Of a stretch of DNA of 64,000 nucleotides, positions 17,720-25,840 are shown in pieces. Both the position numbers and the translations under genes were made by a program. The stretch's first letter is position 1, and the number at the start of each line of letters is the position of its first letter. The notes beneath the pieces are model-generated. The model did not search any database. It worked only from the letters and a program-made list of their open reading frames with translations, and had not been told where the DNA came from. This DNA is from Prescottella defluvii (GTDB taxonomy: Bacteria > Actinomycetota > Actinomycetes > Mycobacteriales > Mycobacteriaceae), in NCBI RefSeq assembly GCF_000738775.1, contig NZ_JPOC01000016.1:62001-126000 (forward strand), given 5' to 3'.

Positions 17720-18577
17720 GTGAGTTCTGCGCAACCGCCCCAGCACGTGTGTTCGACCTTCGGTCTCCGTGAGGTCGATCCGGTGGCCCTGGGCGCGGAC
17801 TGGGAGGGCGGCTGGCGGTTGGGCGACGTCGTGCTCTCTCCGGTCGCCGATCACGCCCGCGCGGCATGGTCGGCGAAGGTCCGCGAAACCCTGGCCGTGG
17901 ACGCGGTTCGGCTCGCGCGCCCGGTGCGTGCCACGGACGGCCGCTACGTGGTGTCCGGTTGGCGGGCCGACACCTTCATCGTCGGAACTCCCGAGCCGCG
18001 TCACGACGAGGTCGTGTCGCTGTCGCTGCGCCTGCACGCCGCGACGGCGCAGTTGGAGCGTCCGCGTTTCCTTGCACAGCCGCCGGTCGCGCCGTGGGCC
18101 GACGATGTCGACGTCTTCGTCGCCGCCGACCGGGCCGCATGGGAGACCGTGCCGCTGCGGACGGCGCGTGCCGCCGGCGCGCTCGAGAACCTGACCGCCG
18201 ACGCGCAGCGCAGTGTGGAACTGATCGGTCAGCTCGCGACGCTGCGCAAGCCGGTGCGGTCCCCGGACCAGCTGGTGCACGGAGACCTGTTCGGCACCGT
18301 CCTGTTCGCGGGCAGTGCCGCGCCGGGCGTCACCGACATCACGCCGTACTGGCGTCCGGCGCCGTGGGCGGCGGGTGTGGCCGTCGTCGACGCGCTGTCG
18401 TGGGGCGGCGCCGACGAGGGTCTCATCGGCCGCTGGGAGGATCTGCCCGAGTGGCCGCAGATGCTGCTGCGGGCGCTGCTGTTCCGCCTGTCGGTGCACA
18501 CGCTGCACCCGCGGTCCACGCCGGACGCGCTGCCCGGCCTCATGCGCACCGCGGAACTGGTGCGGTTGATCCTCTAG
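17720..18577 (+). CDS. TIGR02569-family protein, kinase-like (Rv3205c-like)
   Basis: 285-residue actinobacterial protein with a distant aminoglycoside-phosphotransferase or protein-kinase-like fold. VHGDLFGTVLF near residue 193 resembles the HGD-x-x catalytic loop of such kinases, followed by DITPYWRPAPWAAG in the place of the metal-binding DxD segment. The ATP-binding glycine loop is not evident. Position matches Rv3205c. The function is unknown. The stop codon shares CTAG with the stop of the GntR gene on the other strand. Confidence 0.82.
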   Translation: MSSAQPPQHVCSTFGLREVDPVALGADWEGGWRLGDVVLSPVADHARAAWSAKVRETLAVDAVRLARPVRATDGRYVVSGWRADTFIVGTPEPRHDEVVSLSLRLHAATAQLERPRFLAQPPVAPWADDVDVFVAADRAAWETVPLRTARAAGALENLTADAQRSVELIGQLATLRKPVRSPDQLVHGDLFGTVLFAGSAAPGVTDITPYWRPAPWAAGVAVVDALSWGGADEGLIGRWEDLPEWPQMLLRALLFRLSVHTLHPRSTPDALPGLMRTAELVRLIL

Positions 18578-19248
18578 GACTCGTTCCCGTATCCGGCGAG
18601 TAGTTCGTCGAAGAAGCAGCGGGCGGCCGCGACGGCCCGGTCCGCGTCGCCGGCGATCACTGCCTCGACGAGCGAGGTGTGTTCGTCGTGGAAGGCGGCC
18701 CCGGTGGCGGAGGCGTGCTTGAAGATCGTCTCTTCGATCGCGGGCAGCAGCGAGTCGTAGAACTCGAGATACACCCGGTTGTGGCTGGCCGCGACGATGC
18801 CGCGGTGCAGCGCGATGTCGGCGGTGATCGCGGTGCGCAGGTCGGCCGATTCCCATGCCGTGGTCCGGTGGTCGAGCAGGGTGCGGAGGGTCTCGACGTC
18901 GTCCTCGTCGCGGCGTTGCGCGGCCAGTCCGGCCGCGGTGACGTCCAGCGACTGACGGAGTTCGAGGACGTCGCGTTCGTGGGCTCCGGCGAAGTACTTG
19001 CCGAGGGTGCCGCTCACTTCGGAGTCGGCGAGCACGAAGGTCCCGGAGCCCTGGCGCCGTTCGAGCAGTCCGGAATGGACGAGGGCCTGGACGGCCTCGC
19101 GCACGGTGTTGCGTCCTGTCCCGGTCAGCTCGGACAGTTCGGGCTCGGTGGGGATGCGTGTGCCGACGGGCCAGTTGCCGGACCGGATCTCGTCGCGGAG
19201 TTGGTCGGTCACCTGGGCGATCAGGGTGCTGCGGCGGACGGGTTGCAC
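18574..19248 (-). CDS. GntR-family regulator, FadR/FCD subgroup
   Basis: 224-residue regulator. The winged helix is at about residues 5-72 (LRDEIRSGNWPVGTRIPTE, GRNTVREAVQALVHSGLLER), and an all-helical FCD ligand-binding domain follows. Probable metal/ligand residues are seen in DIALHRGIVAASHN and DEHTSLVEAV. It is transcribed away from an MFS transporter gene, and an inverted repeat overlaps that gene's promoter, so it most likely controls the transporter. This gene marks the point where the mycobacterial gene order is interrupted. Confidence 0.88.
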   Translation of the reverse strand: MQPVRRSTLIAQVTDQLRDEIRSGNWPVGTRIPTEPELSELTGTGRNTVREAVQALVHSGLLERRQGSGTFVLADSEVSGTLGKYFAGAHERDVLELRQSLDVTAAGLAAQRRDEDDVETLRTLLDHRTTAWESADLRTAITADIALHRGIVAASHNRVYLEFYDSLLPAIEETIFKHASATGAAFHDEHTSLVEAVIAGDADRAVAAARCFFDELLAGYGNES

Positions 19249-19292
19249 TGTGCTCCTGGGATCGGCGTGTGGGGGCTCACGAACTTTATGCT

Positions 19293-19322
19293 TTGCGCAC
19301 TGTCATCCGGTCATCCTATGAT
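19293..19322 (+). promoter_or_regulatory. Promoter of the MFS gene with overlapping operator candidate
   Basis: TTGCGC (19293-19298) and TATGAT (19317-19322) are separated by 18 bases and resemble a housekeeping promoter. TCAT-CCT-ATGA (19311-19321) overlaps the -10, and a second GTCATCC copy precedes it. A regulator such as the divergent GntR protein bound here would block transcription. Confidence 0.45.
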
Positions 19323-19410
19323 TTCTCGGTCGGGTGCGCAGGCCGTCAGGCGGGTCCGCGCCTGTCGCAAGCTCCCACGATTCACCAGCTACACGAGAAC
19401 GAGGCGATAG

Positions 19411-20661
19411 ATGACTGCGTCCGCGACGCCCACACCCACACGAGGCCCGCAGCCCCTGCTCGCGGGCCGGGTACTGGTGTTCGCGGCCATCGTGATGTCG
19501 GCGTTGACGCTGCGTCTGGCGGTCACGTCGTTCTCGCCGCTCGCGTCGCAGATCAGTGACGACCTCGGCTTCTCGTCCACCATCGTCGGGGTCTTCGGCA
19601 TGGTGCCGACCGCGATGTTCGCGGTGTTCGGTCTGCTCACCCCGGCGATCGCCCGCCGCCTCGGCCTCGAGCGGACGGCGTTGCTGGCCATGATGATGGC
19701 CGGAATCGGCATGCTCACCCGCGCGATGGTCGGCGACACGTGGTCGCTGCTGGCGCTGTCGGCGCTCGCGCTCGGCGGCATGGGTATCGGCAACGTCGTG
19801 ATCCCGCCTCTGGTCAAGCGCTACTTCAGCGACCGACTGGCGCTCATGAGTTCGGTCTACATCACGGGCGTGCAGATCGGCACGATCCTGCCGGCGACGA
19901 TCGCGGTGCCGCTCGCCGACGCGTTCGACTGGCGCGTCTCGCTCGGTGTGTGGTCGCTGCTCGGCTTCGCGGCCGCCGCGCCGTGGCTGATGATTCTCGC
20001 CCGCGGCCGCAAGAAGGACGCCGCCGCCACCACCGCCGCGGCGCTGCCGGCGGAGTCGCACGCGCCCGGCCGGCCGTGGCGCTCGCCGGTGGGCTGGGGC
20101 ATGGCCGGCATGTTCGGCATGACCTCGCTCATCACGTACTCGATGTTCACGTGGATTCCCGAGATCCTCACCGAGGCCGGCGCGAGCGAGTCGTTCGGCG
20201 GCAGCATGGTCGCGCTGTTCTCCCTGATGGGACTCGTCGCCGCGTTCGGCGCACCGACGGTGTGCGCGCGGATGCGCAATCCGTTCCCGATCGTCGTGGG
20301 CTGCGCGGTCTGCTACGCGATCGGCTTCACCGGACTGTTCCTGGCGCCGATGTCGGTGCCGATCCTGTGGGTGATCATCATCGGACTCGGGCCCAGCACG
20401 TTCCCGATGGCGCTGACGCTGATCAACCTGCGCACCCGCACGCACGCCGGGTCGGCCGCGCTGTCCGGGTTCACGCAGGGCATCGGCTACACCGTCGCGT
20501 GCCTCGGCCCGCTGCTGTTCGGTGTACTGCACGAGTCCACCGGCGGCTGGGGTGCCCCGTTCGCCCTGCTCGGCGTCGCCGTCTGTGTCGTCCTGATCTC
20601 CGCGTGGGCGGCGTGCAAGCCGCGCATGCTTGAGGACAGTTGGGGCGCGAAGACGGCCTGA
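19411..20661 (+). CDS. MFS transporter of the CynX/NimT family
   Basis: 416-residue major facilitator with about 12 hydrophobic segments. The first begins near residue 22 (VLVFAAIVMSALTLRLAV), and conserved family stretches are ALGGMGIGNVVIPPLVKRYF and TFPMALTLINLRTRT. The family includes the cyanate exporter CynX and the 2-nitroimidazole transporter NimT; the substrate here cannot be told. It is divergent from a GntR regulator. It starts at ATG 19411 after AGGCGATAG. It lies directly before the nitrate genes but has its own promoter. Confidence 0.87.
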   Translation: MTASATPTPTRGPQPLLAGRVLVFAAIVMSALTLRLAVTSFSPLASQISDDLGFSSTIVGVFGMVPTAMFAVFGLLTPAIARRLGLERTALLAMMMAGIGMLTRAMVGDTWSLLALSALALGGMGIGNVVIPPLVKRYFSDRLALMSSVYITGVQIGTILPATIAVPLADAFDWRVSLGVWSLLGFAAAAPWLMILARGRKKDAAATTAAALPAESHAPGRPWRSPVGWGMAGMFGMTSLITYSMFTWIPEILTEAGASESFGGSMVALFSLMGLVAAFGAPTVCARMRNPFPIVVGCAVCYAIGFTGLFLAPMSVPILWVIIIGLGPSTFPMALTLINLRTRTHAGSAALSGFTQGIGYTVACLGPLLFGVLHESTGGWGAPFALLGVAVCVVLISAWAACKPRMLEDSWGAKTA

Positions 20662-20751
20662 CCTGCGGGTCCGTCGACCTCACCGCCCGGATCCGTCCGG
20701 GTGAGCGAGAGTTGACGACCGGGTCACCGGGGGCAGCACCGACGCAACACC

Positions 20752-20790
20752 GGCCTCCTACCTTGGGGTTTCCCACACAGGTAGGAGGCC
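20752..20790 (+). promoter_or_regulatory. Hairpin sequestering the narK ribosome binding site
   Basis: Perfect 12-bp inverted repeat: 20752-20763 (GGCCTCCTACCT) and 20779-20790 (AGGTAGGAGGCC), with a 15-base loop. The right arm contains AGGAGG, the Shine-Dalgarno sequence of the transporter gene that starts at 20794. The left arm is therefore an anti-Shine-Dalgarno. In RNA this would keep translation off unless something opens the stem. Confidence 0.6.
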
Positions 20791-20793
20791 CAG

Positions 20794-22242
20794 GTGACCA
20801 CACTCTCCGATCGCTCCACAGCACCGGACACACGCGCACCGGTGGTGCGGGGGCACTGCATCGAGCGCTGGGACGCCGAGGACGTCGACGCGTGGGAGGC
20901 GGGCGGCAAGGACATCGCCCGCCGCAATCTCGTGTGGTCGGTGGTCGCCGAGCACGTCGGCTTCTCGATCTGGTCGATCTGGTCGGTGATGGTGCTGTTC
21001 ATGCCGACGGACGTGTTCGGTATCGACGCGGCCGGCAAGTTCTTCCTCGTCGCGGTCCCCACCCTGGTCGGGTCGGTCCTGCGCATTCCCTACACGGTCG
21101 CAACGGCCCGGTTCGGTGGCCGTAACTGGACGATCTTCAGCGCGCTGGTGCTGCTGGTCCCGACGCTGCTGACGCTGTGGTTCGTGATGCACCCCGGCAC
21201 GTCGTACACCACGTTCCTGCTGGTCGCCGCGACCGCGGGTGTCGGCGGTGGCAACTTCGCGTCGTCGATGGCGAACATCAACGCCTTCTACCCGCAGCGG
21301 CTCAAGGGCTGGGCGCTCGGGCTGAACGCGGGCGGCGGCAACATCGGCGTGCCGGTGATCCAGTTGGTGGGGCTGCTCGTCATCGCGACCGTCGGCAACA
21401 CCGCCCCGTATCTGGTGTGTGCGGTGTATCTGATCCTGATCGCGGTCGCTGCGGTGGGCGCGGCGCTGTTCATGGACAATCTGGGCAACCAGCAGGCGGA
21501 CCTGCGTTCGATGGCGCACGCGCTGCGGATCCGCGAGTCGTGGATCGTCAGTTTCCTGTACATCGGCACCTTCGGATCGTTCATCGGGTTCAGCTTCGCG
21601 TTCGGGCAGGTCCTGCAGATCAACTTCCTCGCGGGCGGAGACACCCCGGCGCAGGCCGCGCTGCACGCCGCGCAGATCGCGTTCCTCGGACCCCTGCTCG
21701 GATCGATCGCCCGCCCGCTCGGCGGCAAGCTCGCCGACCGGATCGGCGGCGGTCCCGTCACGCTCTGGACGTTCGCGGCGATGGTGCTCGCGGCCGCCGT
21801 CCTGGTCGCGGCGGGAAGCGCCGACGACGCCACCCCGGGGGCGGCCACCGGAGTCACCATGACGGCGCTGGTGATCGGTTTCGTGGTGCTGTTCGTGCTG
21901 TCGGGCCTCGGCAACGGCTCGGTCTACAAGATGATCCCGTCGATCTTCGAGCGTCGCTCCCGCTCGATCGACGGGCTGGACGCGGCGGCGCGAGCCGCGT
22001 GGTCGCGCAACATGTCCGGCGCGCTGATCGGCTTCGCCGGGGCGGTCGGCGGACTCGGCGGCGTCGGCATCAACCTGGTGCTGCGGGCGTCGTACAGCAG
22101 CCCCGCCAAGTCTGCGACCATGGCGTTCTGGGTGTTCCTCGGCTTCTACGTCGTGTGCGCGCTCGTCACGTGGGTTGTGTTCGTGCGCCGCACTGCGGTC
22201 GGGAAAGACGCTGCCGGACAACCGATCGCGGTGACGTCGTGA
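20794..22242 (+). CDS. Nitrate/nitrite transporter, NarK family
   Basis: 482-residue NNP-type major facilitator with about 12 membrane segments. The two nitrate signatures are present: GGGNFASSMANINAFYP in the first half and LSGLGNGSVYKMIP in the second, plus LNAGGGNIGVPVIQ. It brings nitrate in, or exchanges it with nitrite, at the cytoplasmic membrane. It is the first gene of a seven-gene operon. Start GTG 20794 follows AGGAGG with good spacing, though that site lies in a hairpin. The stop overlaps the nitrate reductase start by 4 bases. Confidence 0.93.
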   Translation: MTTLSDRSTAPDTRAPVVRGHCIERWDAEDVDAWEAGGKDIARRNLVWSVVAEHVGFSIWSIWSVMVLFMPTDVFGIDAAGKFFLVAVPTLVGSVLRIPYTVATARFGGRNWTIFSALVLLVPTLLTLWFVMHPGTSYTTFLLVAATAGVGGGNFASSMANINAFYPQRLKGWALGLNAGGGNIGVPVIQLVGLLVIATVGNTAPYLVCAVYLILIAVAAVGAALFMDNLGNQQADLRSMAHALRIRESWIVSFLYIGTFGSFIGFSFAFGQVLQINFLAGGDTPAQAALHAAQIAFLGPLLGSIARPLGGKLADRIGGGPVTLWTFAAMVLAAAVLVAAGSADDATPGAATGVTMTALVIGFVVLFVLSGLGNGSVYKMIPSIFERRSRSIDGLDAAARAAWSRNMSGALIGFAGAVGGLGGVGINLVLRASYSSPAKSATMAFWVFLGFYVVCALVTWVVFVRRTAVGKDAAGQPIAVTS

Positions 22243-24359
22243 CCGCACCTGTCGTTGCCGGCCGGACCGACACGCACTGCCCCTACTGCGGGCTGCAGTG
22301 CGCGATGACGCTCACACCCGGCGGCGGGTCCGGCGTGACCGTCACGGGACGGCAGTTCCCGACCAATCGGGGCGGACTGTGCCAGAAGGGCTGGACCAGC
22401 GCCGAACTGCTGCGCCACCCCGACCGGCTCACGACCCCGCTGATCCGGGTCGACGGGCGCCTGCGGCCGACGTCGTGGGACGACGCCCTGGACCGGGTCG
22501 CGGACGGCTTCCGGGCCGCGCAGGACGCGGGCGGCCTTGACGCCGTGGGGATCTTCGGCGGCGGCGGGCTCACGAACGAGAAGGCCTACCTGCTGGGTAA
22601 GTTCGCGCGGGTCGCGCTGGGCACGTCGAACATCGACTACAACGGACGGTTCTGTATGTCGTCGGCCGCCGCGGCCGGGATCCGGGCGTTCGGGCTGGAC
22701 CGTGGGCTGCCGTTCCCGGTGTCGGATCTGACGTCCGCGAAGGCGATCCTGTTGGTCGGCGGCAACGTCGCCGAGACGATGCCGCCCTTCCTCGGGCATC
22801 TCGCGGCGGCGGCCGACGCCGGTGGGCTGATCGTCGTCGACCCCCGTCGCACCGCGACCGTGGAGCGGGCGCTCGCCGGCGGTGGCCTGCACCTGCAACT
22901 CGCGCCGGGCACGGATCTGCCGCTCGCGCTGGGCATGCTGCATCTCGCGGTCACCGAGGGGCACCTCGACCGCGAGTACGTCGAGGCACGTACCACCGGT
23001 TTCGACGACGCGTGGCTCGCGGCGGCGCAGTGGTGGCCCGAGCGCACCGAACGCGTCACCGGGGTGCCGGTCGCGGCCCTGCGCCGAGCGGTGGAGGTCC
23101 TGTCCCGTTCGCGCCGCTCCGACACCGGGGCTTACGTCCTCACTGCACGCGGCGCGGAGCAGCACGCCACCGGCACCGACACCGTGTCGGCGTGGATCGC
23201 GCTGGCGCTGGCACTGGGACTGCCGGGACGCCGCGGCAGTGGCTACGGCCCGATCACCGGGCAGGGCAACGGCCAGGGCGGACGCGAGCACGGGCAGAAG
23301 GCCGACCAACTGCCCGGCTACCGCAAGATCACCGATCCCGCTGCGCGCGAACATGTCGCGCGGGTGTGGGGCATCGACCCGGCGGAGCTGCCCGGTCCGG
23401 GCCGCAGCGCGTACGAACTGCTCGACGCGCTCGGGCGACCGGACGGTCCGCGAGCGCTGATGGTGCACGGCGCCAACCTCGCGGTGTCGGCCCCGCGCGC
23501 CGGGCACGTCGTCGACCGCCTGCGCTCGCTGGACCTGCTGGTGGTGTGCGACTTCCTGCTCTCGGAGACCGCCGCGATGGCGGATGTCGTGCTGCCGGTG
23601 CTGCAGTGGGCCGAGGAGGAGGGCACCATGACGAGCCTCGAGGGCCGGGTGCTCCGGCGCCGCCGCGGTGCGGTGCCGCCCGACGGCGCCCGGGGTGAGC
23701 TGGAGGTGTTGCGGGAGTTGGCCGTTCGGCTCGGCCAGCCCGAACACCGGTTCCCGGCGGAGCCGCGGGTGGTGTTCGACGAACTGCGTCGCGCATCGGC
23801 GGGCGGGGTCGCCGACTACGCCGGTGTCACGCACGACCGACTCGACGCGGGGGAGGTGCTGCACTGGCCGTGCCCCGACGTCGGGCATCCCGGGACGCCC
23901 CGGCTGTTCCTGGACCGGTTCGCGACCGACGACGGTCGCGCCCGGTTCACGGCGGTCGAGCATCGCGGCCCCGCCGAGGCGACGGATTCCGAGTACCCGT
24001 TGATCGCGACGACGGGACGGGTTCTGGCGCACTACCAGTCGGGTGCGCAGACCCGACGGGTCGGCGAACTCGCGGCCGCGGCCGGCCCGATGTTCGTGCA
24101 GGTCCACCCCGACACTGCGGACCGTGTCGGTGTGCGTGACGGCGACGACGCCGCCGTCGTGGGCCGGCGGGGACGGGTCGCGGTGACGGTGCGGTGCGAC
24201 GAGTCGATGCGACTGGACACCGTGTTCCTGCCGTTCCACTTCGCGGGCGACGCCCGCGCGAATCTACTGACCAACCCGGCCCTGGATCCGACGAGCCGGA
24301 TGCCGGAGTTCAAGGTGTGCGCGGTCCGCCTCGAGCAGGCCCGGGCGGTGACTCCGTGA
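22239..24359 (+). CDS. Assimilatory nitrate reductase catalytic subunit (molybdopterin, 4Fe-4S)
   Basis: 706-residue molybdopterin-guanine-dinucleotide enzyme that reduces nitrate to nitrite in the cytoplasm. The N-terminal iron-sulfur ligands are CPYCGLQC and GGLCQKGW within the first 52 residues. The cofactor-binding stretches are GGGGLTNEKAY, NGRFCMSS, ITGQGNGQGG and TTGRVLAHYQSG (C-terminal domain). It resembles NarB/NasA rather than membrane NarG. Start GTG 22239 overlaps the transporter stop, and its own stop overlaps the next gene. Moco is supplied in part by MoeZ and MobA-MoeA in this window. Confidence 0.92.
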   Translation: MTAPVVAGRTDTHCPYCGLQCAMTLTPGGGSGVTVTGRQFPTNRGGLCQKGWTSAELLRHPDRLTTPLIRVDGRLRPTSWDDALDRVADGFRAAQDAGGLDAVGIFGGGGLTNEKAYLLGKFARVALGTSNIDYNGRFCMSSAAAAGIRAFGLDRGLPFPVSDLTSAKAILLVGGNVAETMPPFLGHLAAAADAGGLIVVDPRRTATVERALAGGGLHLQLAPGTDLPLALGMLHLAVTEGHLDREYVEARTTGFDDAWLAAAQWWPERTERVTGVPVAALRRAVEVLSRSRRSDTGAYVLTARGAEQHATGTDTVSAWIALALALGLPGRRGSGYGPITGQGNGQGGREHGQKADQLPGYRKITDPAAREHVARVWGIDPAELPGPGRSAYELLDALGRPDGPRALMVHGANLAVSAPRAGHVVDRLRSLDLLVVCDFLLSETAAMADVVLPVLQWAEEEGTMTSLEGRVLRRRRGAVPPDGARGELEVLRELAVRLGQPEHRFPAEPRVVFDELRRASAGGVADYAGVTHDRLDAGEVLHWPCPDVGHPGTPRLFLDRFATDDGRARFTAVEHRGPAEATDSEYPLIATTGRVLAHYQSGAQTRRVGELAAAAGPMFVQVHPDTADRVGVRDGDDAAVVGRRGRVAVTVRCDESMRLDTVFLPFHFAGDARANLLTNPALDPTSRMPEFKVCAVRLEQARAVTP

Positions 24360-25840
24360 CCCGGCGGGTGGTGATCGTCGGCAACGGCATGGCCGGGGCG
24401 CGGCTGGCCGAGGAACTGCGACGGCGGGAGCGTGATCCGGGCCGGCTCGAGATCGTGGTGTTCGGTGCGGAGCCGCGGGCGTCGTACAACCGGATCCTGC
24501 TCTCGAACGTGTTGGCGGGCAGCATCACCGCGCGCGACACCCGGCTGCGGCCGGACGACTGGTGGGCCCGCAATCACATCGACGTGCGTGTCGGGGTGCG
24601 CGTGCAGGCGATCGACACTGCGACACAGGTGGTGTGCACCGCCGATGGTGCGGCGCTCGGCTACGACGAGCTGGTCCTCGCGACGGGCAGCACATCGTTC
24701 GTGCCGCCGGTCGAGGGACTGGACGTCGCCGCCGACGGGGTGGCCGCGTTCCGGACCGTGGAGGACTGCGACCGGATCGCCGCCGTCGCCGCGCCGGGGT
24801 GCCGGGCGGTGGTGCTCGGTGGCGGGCTGCTCGGGCTCGAGGCGGCGCGTGGGTTGCTGTTGCGCGGGGCCGACGTCACCGTCGTGCACCCCAAGGCGGT
24901 GCCGATGGAGCGGCAACTGGACGACGGGGGCGGCCGGGTACTCACCCGCGTGCTGACCGGTCTGGGCATGCGGGTGTCACTGGGGCGCCGGGCGGTCGCG
25001 CTGCGCGACGACCCGACGGGACGGACGTTGCTCCTCGACGACGACACGGCACTGCCCGCCGACCTGGTGGTGCTCACGGCGGGTATCCGGCCCGCCACCG
25101 AACTGGCGTTCGCCGCCGGAGTCGCGATCGAGCGCGGCATCGTCGTCGACGACGGACTGCGCACCGGCGTCCCACACGTGTGGGCGATCGGGGAGTGCGC
25201 GCAGCACCGCGGCGAGGTGTACGGACTGGTGCAGCCGGGCTGGGAGCAGGCGGAGGTGGTGGCCGACCGGATCACCGGCGCCGACCCGGCCGCCGAGTAC
25301 CACGGCACCCCGGCGGTCACGAGGCTCAAGGCCCACGACATCGATCTCGCGTCGATGGGTGAGGTGAGCGCGGACCTGCACGACGGTGAGCGCGAGGTCC
25401 TCACCGTCGCCGATCCGGCCCGGGGCCGGTACGCCAAACTCGTCGTCGCGGACGAGCGGATCGTCGGCGCGGTGCTGCTGGGCTGCCCGGACGTCGTCGG
25501 GACCGTCACCCAACTGTTCGACGCGGAACTGCCGGTGCCGCAGGACCGTATGACGCTGCTGACCGGTCGAGGTGCGGCAGCGGTGGAGTCGGTCAGTCCG
25601 GCCGGCATGCCGGGCAGTGCGGTGATCTGCCGGTGCAACTCGGTCACCAAGTCGAGCCTCACGGGCGCCTGGAGGGCGGGCGCACGCTCGGTCTCGGCAC
25701 TCGCGGCCGCGACCCGCGCGACGACGGGCTGTGGCGGCTGCGGGTCGGCGGTGGAGGGCATCTGCGAGTGGCTGCGGACGACCGATCCGCAGCACGAGGA
25801 AGCGAACATTCAACCGGCACGGAAGGAAGGTGCGGCATGA
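24356..25840 (+). CDS. FAD-dependent NAD(P)H oxidoreductase with BFD-like iron-sulfur domain (nitrate reductase electron subunit)
   Basis: 494 residues. FAD-binding GNGMAGARLAEEL is near residue 8, the NAD-binding loop is LGGGLLGLEAARGL and the second FAD contact is WAIGECAQHRGEVYGLV. The C-terminal ~60 residues carry CRCN and CGGC, the four cysteines of a bacterioferritin-ferredoxin-like [2Fe-2S] domain. It is related to the N-terminal half of NirB. By position between the nitrate reductase and NirB it probably feeds NAD(P)H electrons to the nitrate reductase. ATGA/GTGA overlaps on both sides show tight coupling. Confidence 0.87.
   Translation: MTRRVVIVGNGMAGARLAEELRRRERDPGRLEIVVFGAEPRASYNRILLSNVLAGSITARDTRLRPDDWWARNHIDVRVGVRVQAIDTATQVVCTADGAALGYDELVLATGSTSFVPPVEGLDVAADGVAAFRTVEDCDRIAAVAAPGCRAVVLGGGLLGLEAARGLLLRGADVTVVHPKAVPMERQLDDGGGRVLTRVLTGLGMRVSLGRRAVALRDDPTGRTLLLDDDTALPADLVVLTAGIRPATELAFAAGVAIERGIVVDDGLRTGVPHVWAIGECAQHRGEVYGLVQPGWEQAEVVADRITGADPAAEYHGTPAVTRLKAHDIDLASMGEVSADLHDGEREVLTVADPARGRYAKLVVADERIVGAVLLGCPDVVGTVTQLFDAELPVPQDRMTLLTGRGAAAVESVSPAGMPGSAVICRCNSVTKSSLTGAWRAGARSVSALAAATRATTGCGGCGSAVEGICEWLRTTDPQHEEANIQPARKEGAA

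Noticed and set aside
20662-20751. GlnR box upstream of the nitrate transporter
   Set aside because: GTCAC at about 20723 has no properly spaced G-AAC partner; the match is too weak to claim. A small CCCGGA/TCCGGG hairpin at 20686-20701 is also too weak to call a terminator.
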